Counted from the stretch's first letter, positions 1-12,426 are shown. The stretch: DNA of 64,000 bases from Trematomus loennbergii (GCA_012861695.1 JAAOOA010000438.1:248001-312000); one strand, 5' to 3'. The notes: generated from the sequence alone by a model not told the origin. Numbers and translations are program-made.

Positions 1-260
1 CATGCTGGTACTTGTGTTAAAAAGTACTTCATTTGAGTTCATTTATACAATAGTTACTGTTTCCATTACTCATGTCTCTGTTTGTATCTGGTCAACATCA
101 TTGGTTTAGACCTGCAGAGCTCTGCTGCTGCTGCTACCACAGCCTCAACAAAACCTCCATCTTGGTTCTCAGAGGAGCAATTCACATAGAAAAACCACCA
201 GGTCTCAGACCACTGTGTGTGCATTCAAACACCATTACCAAGTCTGTTTTCTGATTAAAA
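1..260 (+). repeat. Upstream block of a receptor duplication unit
   Basis: This block recurs at about 55085-55390 and 63360-63700 with the same landmarks: an ACATG...GTGTTAAAAAGT start, a CTGCTGCTGCTGCTACCAC stretch and an AAACACCATTA run. It precedes the receptor 5' UTR block in copies 1 and 4. The short open frame inside it is conserved only as DNA and shows no protein features. I read it as flank of the duplicated unit, not as a gene. Confidence 0.7.
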
Positions 261-399
261 TGATATAAAAAAAACAATACTGCAAGTATTTATGGAAACG
301 AATAATTCATAATAGTAATAATACACCAACAAACCTAATATATAATGCTATATGTACATTCTATCTCTGCAAGGTTTTGCTTTAAGCACGTACCTTATC

Positions 400-564
400 T
401 GCTCAGCATCAGAGGGTAAAACCACAGTTTAACCGGGTTAACAGCCAGGTTAACCTGTGGTTAACCACATCCTCAGAAACACTCCTTCAGTTCTCAGAAG
501 AGAAATAAAGAAGCAGCAGGTGAGAGACTCTGACAGTCGAGAGCCAGAGACCGAGAGAAGCACG
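400..564 (+). promoter_or_regulatory. Receptor copy 1 5' UTR / proximal promoter block
   Basis: The block begins near CATCAGAGGGTAAAACC and ends GAGAGAAGCACG just before the ATG. It recurs before or near every leader exon (21450-21579, 31310-31784, 55490-55623) and, truncated, at 15027-15126, 18675-18782, 53840-53950 and 56820-57200. Conservation next to the ATG marks it as promoter/5' UTR of this family. No clear TATA box was identified. Confidence 0.55.
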
Positions 565-878
565 ATGTCTGAATTCAGAAGGATCATGATGTCTTCATTC
601 CTGATGCTGCTGCTCCACTTTCCAGGTGAGGATGCAGAGAACACACTTTAAATAAAACAGCTTTAATATCACTAATGGTACTTTACTACGTACTGTTCCT
701 TTAACTGAGAATGATGAGTTGTGTTTGTAACGTGGTGACTTTAGTGAACTCTCAGAAACCAAAACTCTCACAGAGATACATTTTCAAACTTCTGTATCTA
801 CTGTATAATTATCATCATGTTAACTGTTAACACTACAGTTGTATTCATATTTATTTCTGTCTTTGTTTTTTTAAACAG

Positions 879-1196
879 CTGCAGATGTGAAAGATTACTT
901 CCGCATTGTCAGAGTTGGACATAAAGTCGCTTTGCCTTTTGACAATGTGATAGATGATAAGTGTAAGAGTACTACCTGGAGCTTCAGTGATTCAAGAAGC
1001 TCAGTGACGCTGTTTGAAGGCAGAAAGATTCACAAAGAAGCCAAAGCTAAATCAGACAGACTGAGAGTTATTAAAAACTGTTCTCTGGTTATAAAGAAGG
1101 TCACAGAGGAGGATGCTGGTCGTTACACCTGCAGACAGTTCAGATCAGGACAACAACAAGGTCCAGACTCTCAGGTTGATCTGTCTGTTGTTACCT
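879..1196 (+). CDS. V-set Ig domain exon, receptor copy 1
   Basis: The exon is 318 nt, opens after AAACAG and ends before GTGAGT. V-set hallmarks are the TTW tryptophan, SDRLRV, the KKVTEEDAGRYTC F-strand motif and a terminal VDLSVVT G-strand. Where the B-strand cysteine is expected the protein reads LPFDNV, so the F-strand cysteine lacks its usual partner. The other cysteines are in DKC and NCSLVI. It is paralogous to 23099-23431 and 32941-33263. Confidence 0.85.
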
Positions 1197-1322
1197 GTGA
1201 GTATTCATATGATAATTTCTTCAAACTGTCTCTATCAATACAATTAAACTTTACAATAATTACGATAACAGTGATTAAGTTGTATTTTTGTTGTCTTTCT
1301 CTCACAATATCTCCATCTTCAG

Positions 1323-1590
1323 TGACTAAACATCAGGACAATGATGAGGTGACGTTAAACTGCTCTGTGTTGACATATGGAAACTGTACACACTCAGTGA
1401 AGTGGCTGCTTCAGGGTCGAGATGTGGCTGAAGATCACAGAGAGATGAATACATCACAGTCTTCCTGCTCTGCCTCTGTGACATTTCTGACTTCTCTTTA
1501 GTAACACATCAAGGTTTAAGTTTAAATGTAATGTAACTGATGAAAACACAAGAGAAGAACATCTGTTTCCCTATAGACCTCTGTCCTCAG
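1323..1590 (+). pseudogene. Second Ig-domain exon of copy 1 with 2-nt deletion
   Basis: The exon begins after CATCTTCAG and ends before GTGAGAAC. It has the Ig pattern LNCSV...HSVKWLLQ...CSASVTF. Against copy 3, which has TCTCATTTTAGT, this copy has TCTCTTTAGT, a 2-nt loss creating TAG at 1499-1501. After the indel the next frame continues with FKCNVTD to the donor, so the rest of the domain survives in the wrong frame. Confidence 0.75.
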
Positions 1591-2804
1591 GTGAGAACAA
1601 GTTGAGATGTTTAAGTTACTAGTTATTTAAAATTATTCATCCTGATGTGAATAATTACAAGCAATGTGTGTTTATCTGAGGTTTTAACATCCCATCATTC
1701 TGTTATGATGACGATTATGTTTTGTTATTAAAACTGTACACTATATGGTTTTTCAAACAGGACAAGACAACAAACCAGCAAATCCAGGTAGAGACTGAAC
1801 AGAACAGAGACAGTTACAATTCATGTTGTTGATTCAGAGTTTAAGGACAAAGAGATAAAAACCTCTGAGTATATGTAACTCTTGTAACTTCTCTCTTCCA
1901 GGTTGGTGGTGGTGGATCATCGTTGTGATCGTGGGTGTTGCAGCACTCACAATAATCACTGTGGCTGTCATCAGACGGAAGAGGACTCAAGGTGAGGACA
2001 TTCACACATTATACTTTACAACAACAAGCTTTTGATGAACATGGATTTTAACCCAAGTCTCATTTATGTTGTATTCCTTTTAGGAACTGATACGCAGACG
2101 GATGAGAACGTGGTGAGTTAAAACATATAAATAAAATGTTTCAAAACTGAACAATTAAACATTTATAAAATAGGGATTTCAATCAGGGTTTAAGGTTTTT
2201 GTTATTTACTGTTCATGTTGTTAAACTCAAACTTCATTAAAAAAGTTAACTAATGGCTGTATTTCTTATTGTACTGTGCTTAGCAGCTCTTGTATTATAG
2301 GTGACATTAATAGTAACTAATCATAATATATTTTATTTGTGTAGGCTGACCCTGAAGATGGTGTTTCCTACGCCTCCATCAGCTACACCAGGAAGAGCAG
2401 CAGGAAAGCCAGGGTGAGCTGTCTCATTGACTTCACTGGTGATGTGACTTTATCTCTATTCTACTCTAAATGTGACCATAACACCGAACATCATGCTGTA
2501 TTAAAGAAGACTTGGAAACTGAGATTGAGAACATAAAATCTGCAGGAAAATGTTTATTGAGGATATAAATCAAGTGAGACGTAGGGTCATTTTCTCACAG
2601 ACTTCTGTACAATCAAGACTTTCAGGACTCCTTTATGCATAATCACTTTTCTTCCCCTGCAGGCTCACCTTCATGATGATGATGATGATGAAGATGAAGC
2701 AGTGACCTACAGCACTGGGAGCTCCCTCCTCTTCCTCTGCTGCCTCCGCTGATCCCAGCCTCCTCTACGCCACCGTCAACAAACCAAGAAAGAAACCGAT
2801 GTAA

Positions 2805-3110
2805 TGTTTAAATCAATAGCATGATCGCTTGGATCAAAGATTTGTAATTAAATGGCATTTCTAGCAGAGTTTAATCAGATTTAAATTAACATTTTTTGGC
2901 TTAAATGCATAAAAGTGAGAGTACAGCAGCAGCTTTATGAAAACATGTGAGTCCCTCTAGAGGTGGATTGTGAAAAAGGTTCAGACGTGTTGGAGATTTA
3001 CTGTATTCTAATAATTAGAGCATGGGCAAAATTATTATTTTTAATTAATTCTTGCTTGGTTTTATTAACCGTTGTTTAGTTATATCATTTAATGGAATAT
3101 TGCTTTTTCT
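2805..3110 (+). other. 3' UTR of receptor copy 1
   Basis: The sequence after the ancestral stop is shared with 17670-17960, downstream of ghost ITIM exon A (AAAACATGTGAGTCCCTCT, GGAGATTTACTGTATTCT). This marks it as the family's 3' untranslated/flanking region. Confidence 0.55.
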
Positions 3111-5180
3111 TTAGTATATTTGATTGTGTTGTATTTACCAAATGAAGTTACCTAATAGCCTTACCAGACTGCAGATGTATTTCCATGTAACACCTTTTAA
3201 GTGAAATATGTTTTGCTTTGTTTGGAGTTTTGTGTTGGAAATAAAAAACGTTCTCAGGTGAAAATAAACTCTTTTAAAGGTGTTCTTGTTCAGCTGTCTT
3301 TAGTTTCAAACACTTTTATTTTCTCACCAGTAGGAAGCAGCAGAGATCCTCCCAACATGTGGAGGTCACTACTGTCCTCTCACACTGAGAAGCAGATCTC
3401 TGCAGACACAAACACAAACACTCTCTCATGTGTGAATAATGTGAGTATAGGTTGAGTTAGTGAACTGTGTGCTTCTGAAAGTGCTGCAGCAGAGGGAGCT
3501 TGTGCAATGAGAGTTTACTTTACTGTAAAACAAAGCATCTTTTTTGCACGATATACTTTCCAAGAAGCAAGCACATTTAGAAATCAAATCATTATTAAAT
3601 TATGCAATCGAAACTTTAGGAAAGAAAAGTTAAACAAATGTTAAAATTAATAGATTTGCATTCAAATATCTTACTGTGAAAAATAGTCCTGCTTTTTTTG
3701 TGGTGCAAATATCTCGTTTTTTGGTGGATTGTCATGTTTTCAGATTAGAGTTAGAATGGGAAGTGAAAATGGAAGTAGTGAAAGCATGGAGAAATGAAAG
3801 AGGGAAGGAGAAAATATATTTAAAGGACAAAAGTGAAGAGATGGAGTGAACATTAGTGATATTTCATGTTTGTCTGCAAATAAACTAAGCCCCAGTGCAC
3901 CAAAGATGAGTTTCAGGAACATGAACACAACTACCAGATATTTAGAGTGAATAAGGCGGACAGTATTTCCCCTTTGATATGAAAACATACTAAGTAGGAA
4001 AAGAGAGTGAAGTTTTTTTAAAACAAGCATTTTCTCCCCTTATTTGATACCGGATACATTGGCTTACATAAAAATGCATATTTAAAGATTTTAGAAAATG
4101 GGTTTTTGTGCAGATTCACTTTAAAGGGTGTCTTGGGGGGTTTCCCTTTCCTGTTGTGTGTTATATTGGTTTTAGTGCATGTTAACGGTCTACAAAGGCT
4201 AAAATCCCCGAAAATGTACTTCCGGAACATACAAAGTATTCAGGAGACCTTTTACCACCACTTAATTAAATGCATGGTTGCATGCACATTTGAATTAATT
4301 GATTTAGATAAACATTTTAATAACATTAATTTTAGTGTGTTGACGTAATAATGTTGGTAATTACATCAACTTAATATTGTGTGTAATTTAAACTCGGATT
4401 TCTGCGTTAATTGACTTAAAACTAAATTCAAGTTGTAGTAAGTAATGCAATTGGCTTGATAACTTAATTTTTCTACACCTTGAGTTAAGAATTTCAAGTC
4501 CACTCCCACTTAACATGCCTGGACAAGTTCCGACAGTTAAGACAAATATAAATACTATACAAAGGACATTGTTAAGTTGAGTGTCATCTTTTGTCATTCA
4601 AATACAGTAGATAGCCTTGTAGTTGCACTGTATAGGCAAATTGTTGTTTGACCAAAATGAGCAGCCTTTGAACTGTGGATAGTTCTGTGAGAGGGTACAA
4701 AGTAGTAGAGGCAGAGAGTTTTTTCTGTGTTTCTTGCTCATTTCATGCAGTGTTTTATATCTATAAAAACAGGGAAGACCTGTTATGGTATGGTATTTGT
4801 ATTGTACAAATACTTTGGTTACTATTGTGATTTTTTTTTGTGTACTTCGTGGCTTCTGCTCTTCACTTAACCAGTTCAAATATTGTATGGAACCTGCAAA
4901 AAAGATGAGAAGGAAACTTGCACGGTTGTGATTATATCGCGATGACAAAATCTGTCGCATTTAAACACTAGGCAAAGTACTCAAAACCACCTCTGTGTGT
5001 CTTCAGGACCACATTGCCATGATGACACACATGCAGACTCACAAGGTGAAAACACTACCAGCGTCGCTTTAGCAGCTGGTAATAATGGCTCTGAATTAGA
5101 GTGACGGTTTAAAAAGTATACAATTACCTAATTCATTATCTCTTATGCGCCAACCTATCATTTAATTTGCTTCAAAATGA
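3111..5180. other. AT-rich non-coding stretch, nothing recognised
   Basis: I see no supported gene on either strand. Short frames lack family features. A section near 4330-4590 has repeated AACTTAA/TTCAAGTT-like words resembling those at 6200-6740, probably decayed DNA-transposon material. Confidence 0.4.
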
Positions 5181-5184
5181 CACA

Positions 5185-5304
5185 AAAGAGTTCGAGGCAG
5201 GCCTTGATGAACAACTTGTGATGAATATCGCCATCATCAGTGACCGGTCCAACCTAGGATCTGACCATAAGATGGCAACCATCGTGGTCGAGGCAAACAA
5301 ATGA
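5185..5304 (+). pseudogene. LINE endonuclease C-terminal remnant
   Basis: A short frame reads SNLGSDHKMATIVV, resembling the SDH-containing C-terminal strand of LINE APE-type endonucleases (RTE-like by look), and then stops. No reverse transcriptase follows, so this is a fragment only. Confidence 0.4.
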
Positions 5305-5525
5305 ATGAGCAAGCATTCTGCGTTAAATGTGTTCATACTGTTTAAAATAAAGTCGGCAGTGTAAACATCTTTGTTACATCTTTTGTCAAATGTATGTGTG
5401 TGATCTGCAGATTGGTGGCCATTGAAAGTTTGTTACTGTAGTTTTACAAAAAGTTTACAGATTTTACATATTTGGCACTGGTTTTAAATATGCAAAGGCC
5501 TCTAACTTCGATGTGATGGCAGAAT

Positions 5526-6110
5526 GTGTATTTGCTGTATCCCCTTTCATTTCCCATGTTTTTTTTTTTCTCAAATTTAAATGAAGCTCAGCGCAAGTTC
5601 TTTCAGGAAGACTGGGATATATACATTCACTCCGCAGCTGCATATAATCAGCTCATCACGGGCGTTGTCTATAACCTATTATATTCACCTCATTCTCCAG
5701 CAGTCAATCACCGTGCTGCAGCCAAACTTTAAAATGGTTCTCCTCTCTCCTGCAGTCAGCTGTGATTTCAGGTGTTCATACTGCCGCCCGCCTCCTCCAT
5801 CCACCTCCTTTCATCCTCCACCTCCTCATCATCCACCTCCTTTCATCCTATCCAGTGCCAGGAGAGCTAATCCAAGACCTCATCACATCCCGTCTTCATC
5901 CCATCTCCTCATCAAATCCAGATCTTCAGCATCATCACCAGTGTCTAGACCCTGTCATTTGAAGTGACGTTTTTTTTTTAGGATTACTTTCAACATCTGT
6001 CCACGGACTGCAGATGAAAAATAGCCTGTTGGCTAACTCTGGCGCATTTACAGAAATGTTAATCAATGTGCACTGTTGCTGTCAATAAAAAAAAAAAATA
6101 ATAATAATAA
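5526..6110 (+). mobile_element. LINE-like 3' end with A-rich tail
   Basis: The block ends with GGACTGCAGATGAAAAATAG, GGCTAACTCTGGCGCATTTA and an (A/AATA) tail, matching the tail at 25617-25740. A piece at 5580-5615 (AAGCTCAGCGCAAGTTCTTT) also occurs inverted at 26128-26172. Proline-rich frames here come from CCTCCTCCA-type low complexity and are not a gene. Confidence 0.45.
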
Positions 6111-6199
6111 AGAAAGACCCCAGGGGGTTCCCTATATGCTCACGGCTGCATTTGCCCCTTTAGATATACGATTTCAGGATCGGGGTGTAATCGCCAAAG

Positions 6200-6955
6200 A
6201 CTTAACATTTATCATAAGACATGTGGAAATAAATGTTCTTTAAACAAAATGAAGTCTCTCCTGATTTAAATATCATGTGTTGAAATAAACAACTGCAGTT
6301 CAAAATAAAAGTGAAATACTTAACATTTTGTTGTGGAATCAATTAATTTCTTAAAAGGCAAAAACATGAAAAAGCTAAAAAAAAAGAAACATTGAATCAA
6401 ATATATTTGGAGCAACTTCATTTATAAATGGTTGTCAACTTAAAAACTTGTATCCCGAATGAGGGTAATTAAGTACATACAACTTGAAATTCCTTTTAAA
6501 TCATGAGGTAAAACTAGTTGGAACAACTTAATCTTTTGAGTAATCAACTTCAAAACTTGTGTTTATGCTACCAATTATTAAGTAAGTTTTAATTAAAAAC
6601 ACCTCTGATTGTTGAGGAAAAGCTTTCTCCCCTAACTCAAATAAATGTGTTGGTTTAACACAATTTCATTAGAAGTTGTCATAACTCAATAAACATTGAT
6701 GCAAACTGTTGCATTGATTTTCTTTGTTGAGGCAAAGCATTTGTTTTTAGAGTGTAGTGACATCACTATGTAACACTCTTCAATTGGCTAAGGGGCGGGA
6801 CATCTCTAAGCGGTTGACCAATCACAACAAAGCCGGTCAGCTAACCAATCAGAGCAGACTGCACTCTGGTATCAGACAGAGGGTGAAAAGAGGTGCTGCA
6901 GCACAGGCAGTATGAGAAAAATAAAGAGCTTTTTGAACATTAAAGCATGGAGACA
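6200..6955. mobile_element. Decayed non-autonomous DNA elements
   Basis: From 6200 to 6750 repeated AACTT-rich words end in TTAGAGTGTAGTG, typical of fish MITE termini. The next 200 bp contain two CCAATCA/CAATCAGAGC stretches and run into the segment from which the 57-bp minisatellite is built. No coding capacity was seen. Confidence 0.35.
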
Positions 6956-7139
6956 TGTCCCAGTAGAGACACTACATACTGATATACATCTGAACATCAG
7001 CAGGAGAGGACTCTTTAAAGTAGAGACACTACATACTGATATACACCTGAACATCAGCAGGAGAGGACTCTTTAAAGTAGATACACTACATACTGATATA
7101 CACCTGAACATCAGCAGGAGAGGACTCTTTAAAGTAGAG
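6956..7139. repeat. 57-bp minisatellite, about 3 units
   Basis: The unit contains ACTCTTTAAAGTAGAGACAC then TACATACTGATATACACCTG then AACATCAGCAGGAGAGG. Three units lie here. The array is cut at 7139 by the insertion of the 7140-14354 element and resumes at 14355. Larger arrays are at 15127 and 18783. Confidence 0.9.
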
Positions 7140-8507
7140 CAACCCTGTCTCCTAAAAATTACGTTCCCACAGAACTAAACTGCATTCTCAATTACGTTTA
7201 GCAAGAAACTTATTTTCTCCCACGTTACGTTTGTTATGAACGTATCTCAAATACGTTTATTTTCTACATATCTTCTAGAAACATATTTTCTCCCACGTTA
7301 CGTTTGTTATGAACGTATCTTAAATACGTTTATTTTCTACATATCTTTGCCATTTATTGTCTTGCATATAATAATGATAATATTCATTTATAAATATCAT
7401 TTTAGAGCACACATTTGAAATCGACGATCGGGCTCGATATCCTATGGTTAAATTAAAATCAGTAGGCGAGGCTGTAATTTCGCCAGCTGCGAGGCAGAAA
7501 ATAATAGTTTTAACATGCCAAAAAGCTGCTGTGTTGTTTATTGCACCTCAAACACCTCAAACACCTCAAACTTCCTCTAGAAGAGCTCTTTGGCTTCAGG
7601 CTTGATCGCCGTTCAAATGACAGCGTTGGTTTCCCCAAAAGTGGGCGGAGCTGTAAGTGACGTAGATTTTACTCTCATCTATTATTCAAAACCATTCTAT
7701 TTATTCTAATGTAAATTACATGCCAGTGTTTTATCTTTTTATTTAGCGATTTGTTTCTGTTGTTTAACTGGGAATGTTTTCACATTGAACCGGAAGTACG
7801 TCACTTCACTTTGTCTTCTTCGTCCCTTTTACGTTCCAGACAATGCATGGCTCAGCGTAACAGACTGAACGGCGACCCCAGGTGTGTGTTTACCTAGTGT
7901 TTGTTAACTGGGTTTTTAATGCAGTTGGCTTTTCTTAATTAATGGTTACAATATTGCTATGAGTTATATCTGAAGCAAATTATGTTTCTGAAGATGTGTA
8001 GTCAATTCCACCCTTCAATGTAGCATAAATGTGAACTCTCATTACAGGAACAATACCGGAAACAGACGTAGGAAAGATCCTCAGCTCGCTGATTGGATGT
8101 TTTAGCCGCAATGCACGTTGGGATATGGTGTTTATGTGATGTGAAATCCGAAAACATTTAAAAAAAAAAAAATAATACTTTATTCCGAGTGTTCTTGCTT
8201 TTCTCTTTGAAAGTCATCACATAACGGCATTGTAATACAGGAAGAACTGCCGCCGAAACTGAATACGTGACGTGGATCATAAATATATCAACAATTAAAC
8301 AACATCCTACAACATTTCTTTTCACAAAATACATCTCCTTGCAGTATTCGGCTGACTTTTATATTTGATGCAATTGGTAGATAGGTTATATTTACACCAT
8401 AACGGTGCACAGCTGATAGAAAAGGACTTGTAGTTTTTAAAGATATTACTGATTTTCTTTGAATATAAGAATGTAAATACCGAGATGAGAGAATAGTCAG
8501 GTGGATT

Positions 8508-9366
8508 ACCGCGGTGAAGTTAGTTTTAGGTTGGATATTCGACGGACATTCGCGGACCCGCCAGCAGCGTCAGTTTCCCGGACCCGCCAGCAGCGTCAGT
8601 TTAACGGGGAGATCTTCTCCGCGAAACGAGGCTTTCACTTAGGGACCATCAACAAATGACTTTTACAATTACAGAAGAAAAATGTTCTTTTTAATAAATC
8701 GACAGCTTCTCGATCGTGTGAATGTGAAGCAAATTCACTCTAGAGCATACATTTATTGAACACACCTCTTTTTATTCCATTTTAATACTTTAAATATTTT
8801 ATATTAATATTTTGATGGAAAAATGAGCATATTGCTTCAATACCTTCCAGGTCATGTGACCTAATCACTCAAAATCAATGCTGGCTCAAAGAACTACACT
8901 TGCTGCTTTTTCCATCAAAATATTAATATAAAATATTTAGAGTATTAAAATGGAATAGAAAGAGGTGTGTCCTAAGCAGCAAGTGTAGTTCTTTGAGCCA
9001 GCATTGATTTTGAGTGATTAGGTCACATGACCTGGAAGGTATTGAAGAAATAAGCAAATTTTTCCATCAAAATATTAATAAAAATATTTAAAGTATTAAA
9101 ATGCAATAAAAAGGTGTGTTCAATAAATGTATGCTCTAGAGTGAATTTGCTTCACAACCACACGATCGAGAAGCTGTTGATTTATTAAAAAGAACATTTT
9201 TCTTGTGTAATTGAAAAGTAATTTGTTGATGGTCCCTAAGTGAAAGCCTCGTTTCGCGCAGAAGATCTCCCCGTCGTAATACAGCCAGCAGCAGGGGAAG
9301 CTGACGCTGCTGGCTGGTCCGCGAATGTCCGTCGAATATCCAACCTAAAACTAACTTCACCGCGGT
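8508..9366. repeat. Large near-perfect hairpin (about 860 bp)
   Basis: The left arm begins ACCGCGGTGAAGTTAG and the right arm ends CTAACTTCACCGCGGT. Arms are roughly 400 bp and centre near 8935. The inner part repeats AATCAATGCTGGCTCAAAG on both strands around the GGTCATGTGACC palindrome. It probably is a foldback/MITE inserted in the larger element. Confidence 0.75.
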
Positions 9367-9479
9367 CAGGGGATTGGGTGATGGGAGACACATCTATGGA
9401 ATCACAATTTCAATAGCTTACCATTAAATGACGGATATACCTTTCTGTCTGTGATGTTTTACAAATCAGATATTAATGT

Positions 9480-10595
9480 GTAGAAGTAAAACATGAGAAA
9501 TAATATAGCAATATCCTGTAAATTATGTAAAAACATGAATAAAACTACACATCTTCAGATGTTATACATACATAAGTGTCCTACACTAATAATACAAAGT
9601 TATTATTAGTATGCTGTGTGTACCTTGTGTGCACCGCCTAGTGGTTAAAGCACGTTATTTAATTATTTTTGTTGAATAATGTTATTTTTGTTGAATAATG
9701 TTATTTGATGAAAAAATATTAAGAGTACATACTTTCATAGGGGGAAAGTAGAAGGTCAATGATAGAAATATAGAATATAAAAAATCAAGAAGATACTGTA
9801 AGTGATCTCTACAATAAAACAGTTTAGTGCCGGATGTACAAAGATATTAATATGAGGATGTGCAAAACAGACAAACTAATTAACCTTTATTAACACATTA
9901 AAGAATACTTTAGGTTAAGGTCTTCTTTCAAATAAGAAAAAAGCTTTGGGGGTATCTATCTACAGATAAATATTAAGCCTGACAAAGTACTTAACGTCTA
10001 ATATATTGCTTTCCTGCAATGTTAACTGTGTTGAAGCACTTATTTTAACTGATATTATACACATTAATTATACTCTTATGTATGTAGATAGTATAAGAAT
10101 GTGCAGAATTTGAGTTTAATGGTGGAGGTATACACACATATTGATAGATGTCTTGTAATGCACTGTTGAGGAACCTGTGACCCAAGTTTTTCATTAATTG
10201 CATAACTTCAACATAGTTGTGTATATGATATGTCAATAAACCTTAGAAAATCTTGAAAGGGATGTGCAAAATAGCTATTATATACAGTTTTTAATTAACT
10301 ATTAGTAGAGAATAACGAGTAATGAATATACTTTATAGAGATCTGCAGATAAATGTTTAGTCTTCTCAAGCACCAACTAATATCTCTCCTGATTGTTGGC
10401 ACTTGACAATCACCTTTCCCTGAATTTTACTCAGGTGTAACTAAAGTCTGCTTTAAGGGTTGTTTATATTTCACATCATTAATCAGAATCTGCAAAGTAA
10501 CTAAAATAAATGTAGTGGAGTAAAAATACCAGGTTAACCTCTGAATTGTAGTGGAGTAGAATTACAAAGTAACAATGAGCTGGCATGTGGGTATA
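9480..10595. repeat. Block shared, inverted, with the KDZ element interior
   Basis: This stretch is the reverse complement of 44340-46300, apart from an insertion there at 44688-45600. Anchors include GTGCCGGATGTAC (9828) against GTACATCCGGCAC, AGTGGTTAAAGCACGTTA (9650) against TAACGTGCTTTAACCACT, and GTGGAGTAGAATTACAAAGT (10549). No coding capacity is evident. Confidence 0.65.
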
Positions 10596-10599
10596 TATT

Positions 10600-11193
10600 A
10601 ATGCTTCCCATTATGGACACAAGCGATTTTCACCCATTTATTAATTACATGTTTTACATTTGTACACACCAATTTGTTTCCGATCCCCTAAACCAGTGGT
10701 TTACACAAAATAATTATTTTTATTTTACTATATCAGTACTTTGTATGCACTCATTTCATAATACAGAGGCAAACTCTATACCTAAAAACAATTCTTTAAA
10801 AAAAAATCCTCACAGAACCCCATATTTCACTGTTAACGCAGTTGCAGGTGGGAATTATAAGACCGTGACACATCGAAGGCTGAAGGACAACACTAGAACT
10901 GTGTAACTTTTTTTCAATAAAATATTAAAGTCTTCCAGTCCGTGACTTTTCCTGAAAGTGTGTTATGTAGCACCCTATGTTGTTAACAATTGTCAATATG
11001 AAGTCAGATTGAAGAAATCGCCCCAAAAATGGCCATTTATACCATTTCCGCCCAGCGGGTCATATTGACCCCACCCCTTTTCATATAAACATGACGTGTT
11101 GCTATAGCAACGCCTTTTGTCTACTGCGGTTCCTTATAGATTGAGAGATAGATTGAGAGAGAGAGAGATAGATGGATATATTGATAGATAGTT

Positions 11194-11254
<61 letters not shown>

Positions 11255-11310
11255 GAGAGAGAGATAGAGAGAGAGAGAGATAGATGGATAGATATATTGA
11301 TAGATAGTTT

Positions 11311-11375
<65 letters not shown>

Positions 11376-11640
11376 CAGTCTGTAATGAAGGAGTGCGCTC
11401 CCGCTCACGGGAGACTGCTCGCGCTGCGCTCCGCAGCAAACAGCTGTGGGGCGAGTTGAAAGTACGTTATGCTGGCCGCGGTGTCTAAATAATGCTTCCG
11501 GGCCAGCGGGCCATTTATAATGTCGAGCCCTGAGAGTCCACAGATTATATTGGTATACGTTTCATCCCTGTGCGATCAAAACTCACTGTTCAATAAAAGA
11601 ACATTTTACCTTGAAAATCAATGCATTCTAATAGCGGGTC
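10600..11640. repeat. Decayed DNA element with GA/GATA microsatellite
   Basis: GA and GATA repeats fill about 11138-11372, flanked by CGGGTCATATTGACCC-like and GCGGGTCAATTTGACCC motifs at about 11055 and 11635. The latter, with the GCGGTTCTAGTGTTAA end, resemble piggyBac-type non-autonomous elements. The long serine/leucine frames here are microsatellite translations. Confidence 0.45.
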
Positions 11641-11643
11641 AAT

Positions 11644-12426
11644 TTGACCCAGGTGGCGGTTTTAGGTATAAAAAACTCTGGCGGTTCTAGTGTTAAAACA
11701 GAGAAACATGCAAGAGGGAAAATGGAGCGCTTTCTTGTGCGGAGCAAACCACCAACCACCAGTGCAGAGACTGCCGACAACCCACCACCGAAAGAAAAGA
11801 GGAAAAAAACTGTCAGCAGACAGTATCATGAAAGTTACCTGTCTTATGGCACTGCAGGCGAGCGCAGATTTTCCCTACAAATAGACGAATCTACTGACAT
11901 AAGTGGGGCTGTCCAACTTCTGGCAAACGTCAGATATGTTGATGCTGACTCTATCAAAGAGACGTTTTTCTTTTGCAAAGAAATGGAAAGCCATACTACG
12001 GGAGAAGAAATATTCAGGTAACTAATAACTATTTAAAAGAGAACAGTCTGACCTGGAATAGTGCGTCAGTCTTTGCACAGATGTACGGCAAGCATGACGG
12101 GGAGACTGAAAGGATTTATTGCTAAGGTGAGAGCACAAAACCCACATATCGTGACAAACCACTGCATTTTGCATAGAGAGGCATTAGTTGCCAAAACCAT
12201 GCCCCCGGAGTTGACTGAGGTGCTGAATCAGGTTGTGCAGATGGTGAATAGCATCAAATCAAGGCCCCTGAAATCTCGCCTCTTCTCCCAGCTGTGCGCC
12301 GAGATGGGAGCCGACCACCAAAGCCTGATCCTCCACAATTTTTTATTTTGTGACCTGTCTGGTTTAAATGAGTGTGTTGCTGCTTTGATGAAGCCTAATT
12401 TGATAAAGTTTCAAATTAATTTCTGA
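11644..12426 (+). pseudogene. hAT transposase fragment (ZBED5/SCAND3-like), degenerate
   Basis: A frame starting MERFLVRSKPP near 11721 continues through RQYHESYLSYG, then jumps to FSLQIDESTDISG...FFFCKEMESHTTGEEIF, the RNase-H-core region of ZBED5/SCAND3-type hAT transposases. After a stop and frameshift near 12020-12090 a second frame gives ASMTGRLKGFIAKV...HCILHREALVAK...VNSIKSRPLKSRLF. The BED finger and C-terminal dimerisation part are missing, so it cannot encode an active enzyme. It is nested in the 7.2-kb element. Confidence 0.8.

Larger units (their letters stand above)
565..2804 (+). pseudogene. Ig-superfamily receptor copy 1: leader, V, second Ig, TM, ITIM tail (frameshifted)
   Basis: Eight exons can be drawn with GT/AG borders: leader 565-625, V-set 879-1196, second Ig 1323-1590, short stalk 1761-1787, TM 1902-1991, then 2084-2112, 2345-2413 and 2663 onward. 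Phase is 1 at the first five junctions and 0 at the last two. The TM exon reads GWWWWIIVVIVG... followed by basic RRKR. Exon 7 has VSYASI, which fits an ITIM; exon 8 has AVTYST and, out of frame, LLYATV. The family role would be an inhibitory surface receptor signalling through SHP-type phosphatases (inference). The second-Ig exon is 268 nt where 270 is expected and runs into TAG at 1499-1501. Exon 8 has a 2-nt loss relative to 17518 and 20918, giving TGA at 2750-2752 instead of the ancestral stop at 2802-2804. It is probably a pseudogene or a defective allele. The family (NITR, DICP, CD300-like or other) cannot be fixed by eye. Confidence 0.7.

Noticed and set aside
72..254. Conserved 60-73 codon frame repeated three times
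   Set aside because: Conserved as DNA flank of the duplication unit; the CTG run explains the Cys-rich part and the reading frame differs between copies.
5581..5967. 128-codon proline/serine-rich frame
   Set aside because: Lies in a LINE-like 3' region with CCTCCTCCA low complexity and has no domain.
11121..11439. Ser/Leu-rich long frames
   Set aside because: Translations of the GA/GATA microsatellite.
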